From assembly GCF_013416525.1 (NCBI RefSeq), contig NZ_JACCEM010000009.1, positions 1-64,000 on the forward strand: DNA of 64,000 bases. Direction: 5' to 3'. Position numbers and translations under genes: made by a program. This DNA is from Parapusillimonas granuli (GTDB taxonomy: Bacteria; Pseudomonadota; Gammaproteobacteria; Burkholderiales; Burkholderiaceae_B). A model generated the notes under the pieces. The model was given only the letters and a program-made list of their open reading frames with translations, was not told the origin of the DNA and did no database searches. Numbering within the stretch: position 1 is the first letter of the stretch; each line of letters starts with the position of its first letter. Below are positions 52,587-59,417 of the stretch, piece by piece.

Positions 52587-54008
52587 ATGAATGCCTACGA
52601 ACCCTTGGCCGGCGGGAATGCCGCCGTTTTTCCTGAAATAGAAATTTCCGAAGGGCTGATCCGGCGCTTCGACAAATCCGGGCCGCGCTATACGTCCTAC
52701 CCCACCGCCGACCGCTTCCGTTCCGGCTTCACCGAACAAGACTACCTGGCCTATCTCGATGTCCGGGCGCGCGCGCCGGCCCGGCCGCCGCTGTCGGTCT
52801 ACGTCCATCTGCCGTTCTGCGAGCAGCTTTGCTATTTCTGCGCCTGTAACAAGGTGATCACCCAGGACCACGGCAGGGCGGCCCAGTATCTGCAATACCT
52901 CGACAAGGAAATGGAGCTCGTGGGCGCCCGCCTGGGCGACGACCGCGAGACCGCGCAGCTGCACCTGGGCGGGGGCACGCCGACCTTCCTCAGCGCAAGC
53001 GAGCTGACCTCGCTCATGGCTTCCATCCGGCGCCATTTCGAATTCACCGACGACGCCGAACTGGGCGTCGAGATCGACCCGCGCACCGTCAACGACGCCA
53101 CGCTGTCCATGCTGGCCGGCCTGGGCTTCAACCGGACCAGCTTCGGCATCCAGGACTTCGACCCCGACGTCCAGGCGGCGGTCAACCGCATACAGCCGCT
53201 CATCATGGTCGAACGGGCGCTGGAAGCCAGCCGCAAGGCCGGGTTCGAATCGGTCAACGCCGACCTGATCTACGGCCTGCCCAAGCAGACGCTGTCCAGT
53301 TTCGCGCGCACCCTGGACCACGTGATCCGGATTTCGCCCGATCGCATCGCGCTGTACAACTATGCGCACCTGCCCAGCCGGTTCAAGGCCCAGCGGCTCA
53401 TCAAGGCCGAGGACCTGCCTTCCGCCGAAGAGCGCCTGCAGATCTTCCTGATGTCGACGCAGCGCCTGCTGGATGCCGGCTATGTGTATATCGGCCTGGA
53501 CCACTTCGCCAAGCCGGACGACGAGCTGAACAAGGCCCGCCTGGAAAAAAGCCTGCACCGCAATTTCCAGGGCTACACGACCCGGGCGGAGTGCGACATG
53601 ATCGGATTCGGCGTGTCGGCCATCGGCAAGGTAGGGGCGTCCTACAGCCAGTCGGTGCGCAGCATCAACGCCTATTACCAGTATCTCGACGAAGGCAAGC
53701 TGCCCATCGAGCGCGGCTGCGACCTTTCCGCCGACGATCTGCTGCGGCGCGAGGTCATCATGACGCTGATGTGCAGCATGCCGCTGGATTTTTCCGATCT
53801 CAACGCGCGGCATGGCATCGAATTCAACTCGTACTTCGAGGCGGAGCTGGAAAAGCTCGCCCCCTTCCAGGAGGCCGGATTGATGAAACTGGACGCCGAA
53901 GGCATCGCCATTACAGCAAAGGGACGGCTGTTCGTGCGGGCCATCGGCATGGTGTTCGACAAATACCTGGGGCAGCCGACGGTGTCGACCTATTCCAAGC
54001 TCATCTAG
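52587..54008 (+). CDS. hemN: Oxygen-independent coproporphyrinogen III oxidase
   Basis: 473 aa from the ATG at 52587 (GAAAGG upstream). Radical SAM signature HLPFCEQLCYFCACNKV (C78, C82, C85 hold the 4Fe-4S cluster; C87 also conserved in HemN), then LGGGTPTFLSASEL, GVEIDPRTV, FNRTSFGIQDFDPDVQAAVNRIQP and GLDHFAKPDDEL. Catalyses the anaerobic oxidative decarboxylation in haem synthesis. Preceded by an FNR-type site. The gene ends within the convergent ybaN gene (8-bp overlap). Confidence 0.96.
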   Translation: MNAYEPLAGGNAAVFPEIEISEGLIRRFDKSGPRYTSYPTADRFRSGFTEQDYLAYLDVRARAPARPPLSVYVHLPFCEQLCYFCACNKVITQDHGRAAQYLQYLDKEMELVGARLGDDRETAQLHLGGGTPTFLSASELTSLMASIRRHFEFTDDAELGVEIDPRTVNDATLSMLAGLGFNRTSFGIQDFDPDVQAAVNRIQPLIMVERALEASRKAGFESVNADLIYGLPKQTLSSFARTLDHVIRISPDRIALYNYAHLPSRFKAQRLIKAEDLPSAEERLQIFLMSTQRLLDAGYVYIGLDHFAKPDDELNKARLEKSLHRNFQGYTTRAECDMIGFGVSAIGKVGASYSQSVRSINAYYQYLDEGKLPIERGCDLSADDLLRREVIMTLMCSMPLDFSDLNARHGIEFNSYFEAELEKLAPFQEAGLMKLDAEGIAITAKGRLFVRAIGMVFDKYLGQPTVSTYSKLI

Positions 54009-54381
54009 GCTGTTTCGGGGAGCGCGGCAGGGTCTTCATCCGGAGCAGGTAGTAGCTGACGCCTATGCCGGGAATCAGCAGCAGCGGGCGGACCCAGGGC
54101 AGCGGCACGTACCAGGCCGAGACGGCCAGAGAAAGCCACATCAGGATCAGGGTAAAGACCTTGGCCCGCATGGGGATACCCTGGCCGGTCTGGATGTTTG
54201 ACAGGTATTGTCCCAGCACCCGGTTCCCCAGGAGCCAGCGGTGCAGGCGTTCGGACCCGCGCAGGTAGCAGGCCGAAGCAAGCAGCAGGAAGGGCGTCGT
54301 GGGCAGCAGTGGCAGGAATATGCCCAGTATGCCCAGGATCAAGGCCAGCGTTCCAGCGATGTTGAACAGGATTTTGATCAC
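54001..54381 (-). CDS. ybaN: YbaN family (DUF454) inner-membrane protein
   Basis: 126 aa with four short hydrophobic segments. FNIAGTLALILGILGIFLPLLPTTPFLLLASACYLRGSERLHRWLLGNRVLGQYLSNIQTGQGIPMRAK is a full DUF454 signature. Function unknown; often beside hemN/fnr-type genes. Convergent with hemN and divergent from the Crp/Fnr gene. Confidence 0.92.
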   Translation of the reverse strand: MIKILFNIAGTLALILGILGIFLPLLPTTPFLLLASACYLRGSERLHRWLLGNRVLGQYLSNIQTGQGIPMRAKVFTLILMWLSLAVSAWYVPLPWVRPLLLIPGIGVSYYLLRMKTLPRSPKQPR

Positions 54382-54387
54382 GATAGC

Positions 54388-55101
54388 ATGGCAACAATAC
54401 CGTTACAGGATTCTAGCAATATGACGACAGGCAAGGCACGAACTCAGGATTTTTTGGCAAGGTTACCTTTGTTTTCGGGTTTGTCGGAGTCGGAGCTCGA
54501 CACCCTGGCCTCGGGCACGACGGAAGTCCAGATCGCGCGCGGTGAAGTGCTGTTCCGCCGGGGCGAGCCTTGCGTCGGGCTGCATGCCGTCGTCTATGGG
54601 CAGATCAAGCTGATGTTCGTGTCGCCCGGCGGCGATGAAAAAGTGGTGCGCATCATCGGCCCGGGCGACAGCTTCGGCGAAGCGCTGATGTTCATGGAAA
54701 GGAACTACATCGTCTCGGCGCAGGCGCTGGCCGACACGATGCTGCTGCACGTGAGCAAGGACGTGATATTCAACGGCATCGAACGCCAGCCGGGCTTCGC
54801 GCGCAAGATGCTGGCCAGCCTGAGCCAGCGGCTGCATTCGCTGATGGGCGACGTCGAGGCGTATTCCCTGCGTTCGGGGACGCAACGCGTCATCGGTTAT
54901 TTGCTGAAGGACCAGCAGTGCGAGGACGGACACAAGTTCCGGTTGTCGACGAGCAAGACGGTCATCGCTTCGCGGCTGAATCTCACCCCGGAGCATTTTT
55001 CCCGCATCCTGCATGATTTGGCGGCCCATGGGCTCATCCAGGTCAATGGGCGGGAGATCACCATCTTGAATGCGGCGAAGCTGGGCGCTTTTCAGGATTA
55101 G
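54388..55101 (+). CDS. Crp/Fnr-family regulator without an Fe-S cluster motif (Dnr-like)
   Basis: 237 aa from the ATG at 54388; the ATG at 54421 (AGGA upstream) is an alternative. A cyclic-nucleotide-type beta barrel (LPLFSGLSESELDTLASGTTEVQIARGEVLFRRGEP, GPGDSFGEALMFMERNYIVSAQAL), a dimer helix, and a C-terminal HTH with LNLTPEHFSRILHDLAAHGLI. The E-x2-S-R of PEHFSR is the FNR-type recognition motif, so it should read TTGAT-N4-ATCAA sites such as the one before hemN. The N-terminal Cys cluster of FNR is absent, as in DNR/NNR regulators that sense NO through haem. Confidence 0.9.
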   Translation: MATIPLQDSSNMTTGKARTQDFLARLPLFSGLSESELDTLASGTTEVQIARGEVLFRRGEPCVGLHAVVYGQIKLMFVSPGGDEKVVRIIGPGDSFGEALMFMERNYIVSAQALADTMLLHVSKDVIFNGIERQPGFARKMLASLSQRLHSLMGDVEAYSLRSGTQRVIGYLLKDQQCEDGHKFRLSTSKTVIASRLNLTPEHFSRILHDLAAHGLIQVNGREITILNAAKLGAFQD

Positions 55102-55438
55102 CCGGGCGGGCGAGTTCTGCGACCGCCCCGCCAGGCGGGCTTTGGCCGGGCAGTCCAGCGCAGCGGGACCGGGTCACGGGAGCAACAGCACCCGCTTGGC
55201 ACCTGGCAGGCCGTCTAAAGAAATCAAACAACGGCACGGCAACCACACATAGCAGGCCGCCAAAAATACAACAACGGCACAGCGGTCAGCAAGCAAGCCC
55301 CGCGAGAAACCGCCTCCCACGGCCGCCTTCACCCCATAAAACCTGAAGTTATAAACAAAAGCCAAAAAGGTCTTTTGAAGAAATGTAGCGGCCCGCTACC
55401 ATTTCGTCCACCAACATACATAAGGTTACAGGGGAATC
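55102..55438. promoter_or_regulatory. Upstream region of the sulfur-oxidation operon with palindrome
   Basis: About 340 bp. At 55385-55399 GTAGCGG-C-CCGCTAC is a perfect 7+7 palindrome, 40 bp before the first start codon, a likely operator position. At 55129-55141 CCCGCC-A-GGCGGG ending in CTTTGG may terminate the regulator gene. No coding region. Confidence 0.5.
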
Positions 55439-55801
55439 ATGCATATCGCTCAGAAGCTGGCGTCCGCCAGCGTGCTGTGGGCCGCCGCGCTGGCCGGCCT
55501 CGCATTGTCGCCGGCCGCCGCCGCGGCTCAGACCACCTTCGACGTCTCCATCCTCGCGGCCTCCTGTGCCAACTGCCATGGCACCGACGGCCGCTCGCCG
55601 GGCGGCATACCTTCCATCGCCGGCCGCCCCGAAAGCATCCTGCGCTCACAGCTCATCGCATTCCGGTCCGACGCCCCCCCGGCGGGCACCACCATCATGA
55701 ACCGTCTGTCGAAAGGCTATACCGAAGCCCAGATCCATGCCTTGGCGAAGTATTTTTCAGAAATCAAAGCGCAAGAGAACAAAAAGGACCCATCGAAATG
55801 A
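55439..55801 (+). CDS. fccA: Small c-type cytochrome (FccA-like)
   Basis: 120 aa with signal peptide (ASVLWAAALAGLALSPAAAAAQ) and one haem site CANCH (C43, C46, H47). Met87 in TTIMNRL is the probable axial ligand. This fits the cytochrome subunit of flavocytochrome c sulfide dehydrogenase, here mono-haem. It overlaps the next gene by 4 bp (ATGA), so the two are made together and should form a periplasmic complex passing electrons from sulfide oxidation to the respiratory chain. Confidence 0.87.
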   Translation: MHIAQKLASASVLWAAALAGLALSPAAAAAQTTFDVSILAASCANCHGTDGRSPGGIPSIAGRPESILRSQLIAFRSDAPPAGTTIMNRLSKGYTEAQIHALAKYFSEIKAQENKKDPSK

Positions 55802-57099
55802 GCAGCTCCGTAAAAGCATCCCGCCGCCAGTGGCTGAAGACGGTCGGCAAGGCAGGCGCCGCCGGCGCGGTCCTCCTCGCCCTGCCTGCCTACGCACGGC
55901 AGTCCGCCGGCCGCGTCGTCGTGATCGGCGGCGGATTCGGCGGCGCGACCGCCGCGAAATACATCAAGCGCCGCAACCCGGCCATCGACGTCACGCTGGT
56001 CGAGCCCTTGAAACGCTACATCACCTGCCCCTTCACCAACCTGTATTTTGGCGGCCTGCGCACTTTCGATGCCCAGGCCCATGGTTTCGACGAACTGCGC
56101 AGCCTGGGCGTCGACGTGATCCATGACTTCGCCAACGGCGTCGATGCCGGCGCCCGCAAAGTCAGCCTTGCGGGGGGCCGGACGCTATCCTACGACAAAC
56201 TGGTGCTTTCCCCCGGAGTCGATTTCCGCTGGGGCGCCATCGAGGGCTATGACGAAGCCGCGTCCAGGCTGGTCCCGCATGCCTGGAAGGCCGGGGAACA
56301 GTCGCTGACGCTGAAGAAGCAGCTGGAAGCCATGCCCGACGGCGGAGTCTTCATCCTGACCTCGCCCCCCAACCCCTTCCGCTGCCCTCCCGGGCCCTAC
56401 GAGCGGGTCAGCATGGTTGCCCATTACTTCAAGGCCCACAAGCCCAAATCGAAGATCATCATTCTCGACGCGAAAGACGCCTTTTCCAAGCAAGGTCTTT
56501 TCCAGGACGGCTGGAAGCGCTTCTACGGCGACATGATCGAATGGGTACCGATGTCCAAGGACGGCAAGGTGGTGCGCGTGGACGCGGCCAAGCGCGTGGT
56601 GGAGACCGAATTCGGCCAGACGCACCAGGCCGACGTGCTGAACATCGTGCCGCCCCAGAAAGCCGGCGCCATCGCCCAGCTCGCGGGCGTCACCAACGAC
56701 AGCGGCTGGGTACCGGTCAAGCCCGAGACCTTCGAGTCTTCGCTGGTGCCCGACATCTACGTGGTCGGCGACGCAACCATTGCGGCGCCCATGCCCAAAT
56801 CCGGATTCTCCGCCAACGCCCAGGGCAAGGTGGCCGCCGCCGCGATCGTGAACGCCCTTGCCGGCAAGGCTCCCGCGGCCGCGTCCTTCGCCAATACCTG
56901 CTATAGCCTGATCGCCCCCGACTACGGCATTTCGGTGGCCGGCGTGTATGGCGTCGAAGACGGCAAGCTCATCGAAGTGAAGGACTCCGGCGGCGTCAGC
57001 CCGAAGGAAGCGAGCGCCGAGTTCCGCAAGCTCGAAGCCGACTATGGCGTCGCATGGTATAACGCGATTGCGCTGGATACATGGGGTACGCGCGCGTGA
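55798..57099 (+). CDS. fccB: Flavocytochrome c sulfide dehydrogenase, flavoprotein subunit
   Basis: 433 aa. Tat signal (SRRQWLKTVGKAGAAGAVLLALPAYA). FAD-binding GxGxxG at RVVVIGGGFGGATAAKYIKRR (about 39-59), then ITCPFTNLYFGG (C77) and FRCPPGPYERVSM (C196), the two redox-active cysteines of FccB. A C-terminal FCSD-type dimer region includes FANTCYSLIAPDYGISVAGVY. Oxidises sulfide to sulfur and feeds the cytochrome upstream. Both cysteines are present, so it should be active. Confidence 0.92.
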   Translation: MSSSVKASRRQWLKTVGKAGAAGAVLLALPAYARQSAGRVVVIGGGFGGATAAKYIKRRNPAIDVTLVEPLKRYITCPFTNLYFGGLRTFDAQAHGFDELRSLGVDVIHDFANGVDAGARKVSLAGGRTLSYDKLVLSPGVDFRWGAIEGYDEAASRLVPHAWKAGEQSLTLKKQLEAMPDGGVFILTSPPNPFRCPPGPYERVSMVAHYFKAHKPKSKIIILDAKDAFSKQGLFQDGWKRFYGDMIEWVPMSKDGKVVRVDAAKRVVETEFGQTHQADVLNIVPPQKAGAIAQLAGVTNDSGWVPVKPETFESSLVPDIYVVGDATIAAPMPKSGFSANAQGKVAAAAIVNALAGKAPAAASFANTCYSLIAPDYGISVAGVYGVEDGKLIEVKDSGGVSPKEASAEFRKLEADYGVAWYNAIALDTWGTRA

Positions 57100-57147
57100 T
57101 CGGAAAACCGTGCAAGGCTTAGGGCCTGCAAGGGAAGCGGGACGGCT

Positions 57148-58164
57148 ATGTCGAATGTTGAACTCGTGCTGTGGGCCGGCTTTGCCATCGGGCTGGCCTT
57201 CGGCGCGGCCGGGCAGATCACCGGATTCTGCCTGCATCGCGGGCTGCAGGAGCATTGGGGCAAGACCGAAGGCTACAAGCTCCAGGCGTTTGCGCTGGCG
57301 CTGGCCGTTGCGCTGCTCGGCACGCATCTGCTCGTCCTGGCGGGCTGGGTCGACATCGGCCGGTCGCTCTACATGGCGCCCGCGTTTTCCTGGCTGCTGC
57401 TGCCCTTGGGGGGCCTGATGTTCGGCTACGGCATGGTGCTTGCCAACGGCTGCGGCGCGCGGGCGCTGGTCTTGCTGGGGCAGGGCAATCTGCGGTCCCT
57501 CATGGTCTTGATGTGCCTGGGCGTCGCGGCCTATATGGCCCTGACCGGCGTCATCGCGCCGCTGCGCTTGCGGCTTTCCGAACTGAGCCTGCTGAGCCCG
57601 TCCGGCATTGCGGTGCCCGACGGCATGCCGCGCCACATCGTGGTGGCGGCCTTGGTGCTGGCGCTGGCCGGCTTCGCGGTCCGCAAAGGCGGCTGGCGGC
57701 ATGGGCGGGCCGATCTGGCCGGCGGAGCCGTCATCGGCGGCCTGGTGGTTGCCGGATGGTGGGCGACGGGGCGGCTGGGCGCCGATGAATTCGACCCCGT
57801 GCCGCTGGCGTCGCTCACTTTCGTCGCGCCCATCGGCGAGACGATCCAATACGCGATGATCGCGACCGGCGCCAGCCTGAGCTTCGGCGTCGCGATCGTG
57901 CTGGGCGTTTTGGCCGGCTCGGCGCTGGCGGCCGCGCTGCGCGGGCAATATCGCCTGCAGGGCTTCGATTCACCCCGGCAGATGTTGCGCTACCTGTCGG
58001 GCGGCGCCATGATGGGCATCGGCGGCGCGCTCGCGCTGGGCTGTTCCATCGGCCAGGGCCTCACGGGCTTGACCACGCTGGCGTATGGATCCATGATCGC
58101 CAGTGCGGCCATCGTCGCCGGCGCGCGCCTGGCCACCTTCCGCGCGTCGCATCCATCTACATGA
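57148..58164 (+). CDS. YeeE/YedE family sulfur-compound transporter
   Basis: 338 aa, about nine membrane helices. Conserved cysteine motifs of the family: GAAGQITGFCLHRGLQ, MVLANGCGARALVLLGQGN and LALGCSIGQGLTGLTTLAYGS. In TsuA/YeeE these Cys residues pass thiosulfate through the membrane. Here it lies between sulfide dehydrogenase and a Sox-type carrier, so it likely moves a sulfur compound to or from the periplasm. Overlaps the next gene by 4 bp. Confidence 0.9.
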   Translation: MSNVELVLWAGFAIGLAFGAAGQITGFCLHRGLQEHWGKTEGYKLQAFALALAVALLGTHLLVLAGWVDIGRSLYMAPAFSWLLLPLGGLMFGYGMVLANGCGARALVLLGQGNLRSLMVLMCLGVAAYMALTGVIAPLRLRLSELSLLSPSGIAVPDGMPRHIVVAALVLALAGFAVRKGGWRHGRADLAGGAVIGGLVVAGWWATGRLGADEFDPVPLASLTFVAPIGETIQYAMIATGASLSFGVAIVLGVLAGSALAAALRGQYRLQGFDSPRQMLRYLSGGAMMGIGGALALGCSIGQGLTGLTTLAYGSMIASAAIVAGARLATFRASHPST

Positions 58165-58985
58165 TCACGGGCATGACATATTTTTCAGCACCAACTTCCG
58201 AACTTTCCTCGCCCTTGCGCCGCAAAGCCATGCTGTCGGCGCTGGGGGCCCTGGCCTTTGGCGCGGCGCTGCCGGCCGCCCGGGCCCAGGAGGCGCAGAA
58301 GATCGAGGCCATACGCAAGAAAATAGGCGGCCGCCCGGTAACGGCCGAGGGCGTCAAGCTGGACTTGCCGCTGGTGGCCGAAGACGGGTCATCGGTGCCG
58401 CTGTCCATCGAATCCGGCCTGGCGGGGCGGGGCGGCCGTATCCGTTCTCTCGACGTGTACGCAACCCGCAACCCGACGCCCGAAGTCGCCTCGTATGAAT
58501 TCAGTGAGGACGCGGGCCTGGTCAAGCTGGCCACCCGGATCCGCCTCAGCGAATCCCAGCCGGTCGTGGTCGTGGCCACGACCGAAGACGGGCGGGTCAT
58601 CGTGGCGGAACGTGCGGTTCGGGTGACGGCCAGCGGCTGCATCGCGCCCGCGGGGCGCGGCGAACGCTCGGCGGAAATGCAGTCCAGGGTGCGCCTGCCC
58701 AAGGGCTGGAAGCCGGGTGCGCCCGGTGAGTTCCTGACCATGATCAATCATCCCATGGATACCGGCCTGGCCACGGACGCCAACGGCGATACGCCGCCGC
58801 TGCGCATCATCGACGCCTTCGAAGCGACCCTCGGCGGCCGCGTGCTGCTCAGGGCCAAGTACTACCGTTCCTTGGCGGCCAATCCGTATTTGCGATTCAC
58901 CGTGAGCCCGCCGCAAGGCGGCGACATGCGCTTCGCCTGGACCGAAGACACCGGCCGCAGCGTGGAATTCAAGGCCACCCTGTAG
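58161..58985 (+). CDS. SoxY-SoxZ fusion sulfur carrier
   Basis: 274 aa. Signal peptide with RRKAMLSALGALAFGAALPAARAQ. Residues about 55-165 are a SoxY-like domain ending in VRVTASGC160; C160 matches the carrier Cys that SoxY displays in its C-terminal GGCGG arm, but here it is followed by IAPAGRGE, not by the chain end. Residues about 173-274 are a SoxZ domain (MQSRVRLPKGWKPGAPGEFLTMINHPMDTGL ... FKATL). SoxYZ carries sulfur intermediates on its cysteine. Fusion forms are known in other beta-proteobacteria near dehydrogenases. Last gene of the operon. Confidence 0.87.
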   Translation: MITGMTYFSAPTSELSSPLRRKAMLSALGALAFGAALPAARAQEAQKIEAIRKKIGGRPVTAEGVKLDLPLVAEDGSSVPLSIESGLAGRGGRIRSLDVYATRNPTPEVASYEFSEDAGLVKLATRIRLSESQPVVVVATTEDGRVIVAERAVRVTASGCIAPAGRGERSAEMQSRVRLPKGWKPGAPGEFLTMINHPMDTGLATDANGDTPPLRIIDAFEATLGGRVLLRAKYYRSLAANPYLRFTVSPPQGGDMRFAWTEDTGRSVEFKATL

Positions 58986-59040
58986 GGGTTGTTGACACGG
59001 CTGCCAGGTGCTGAGGGAGCTCTTCCGACCTGACGCCGCG

Positions 59041-59303
59041 CCGTCCATGCGTAATTGTCGCGATGGTCGCGTGTTCCACCCCCCAGATGCTGCGCGGCCC
59101 GCTGGCTTGCGTGCTGGAGGCCGATTGGCTGCGGGACCTGGACTGGGCGGGCCTGCCCGATAGGAACCTGGCGGGGCTGCTTTTTCGGCTGGAGCACAGC
59201 ACGGCCATTGAGCAAATCCCGGATCATGTTGATCAGTGAGAAGCCGGGCATGTGGGCCCGGCTTATCGATGCCGATTCCATCGAGCAGGTGTTTGCTTCG
59301 TGA
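59041..59303 (+). pseudogene. Decayed second copy of the Rpn transposase gene
   Basis: Blocks collinear with 786-1840 (the Rpn gene and its leader) are joined with large pieces missing: the leader CCGTCCATGCG-AATTGTCGCGATGGTC, then GCGTGTTCCA to GGCGGGCCTGC, then CCGATAGGAACCTGGCGGGG to AAATCCCGGA, then TCATGTTGATCAGTGAG to GGGCCCGGC, and last GCCGATTCCATCG-GCAGGTGTTTGCTTCG. About 260 of 1,050 bp remain. The reading frame is destroyed. The rest of the gap 58986-59417 has no gene. Confidence 0.88.
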
Positions 59304-59417
59304 TCTCAACCCGACGCTGGGTTGCCCCGGCGCCGCATGGCCTTCGGCAACGCAGCACTTGCCGGGTGGCATTGCGGTGCGCCCGAGCATGCTCCACTTT
59401 CACTGCACGCGGGCGCT

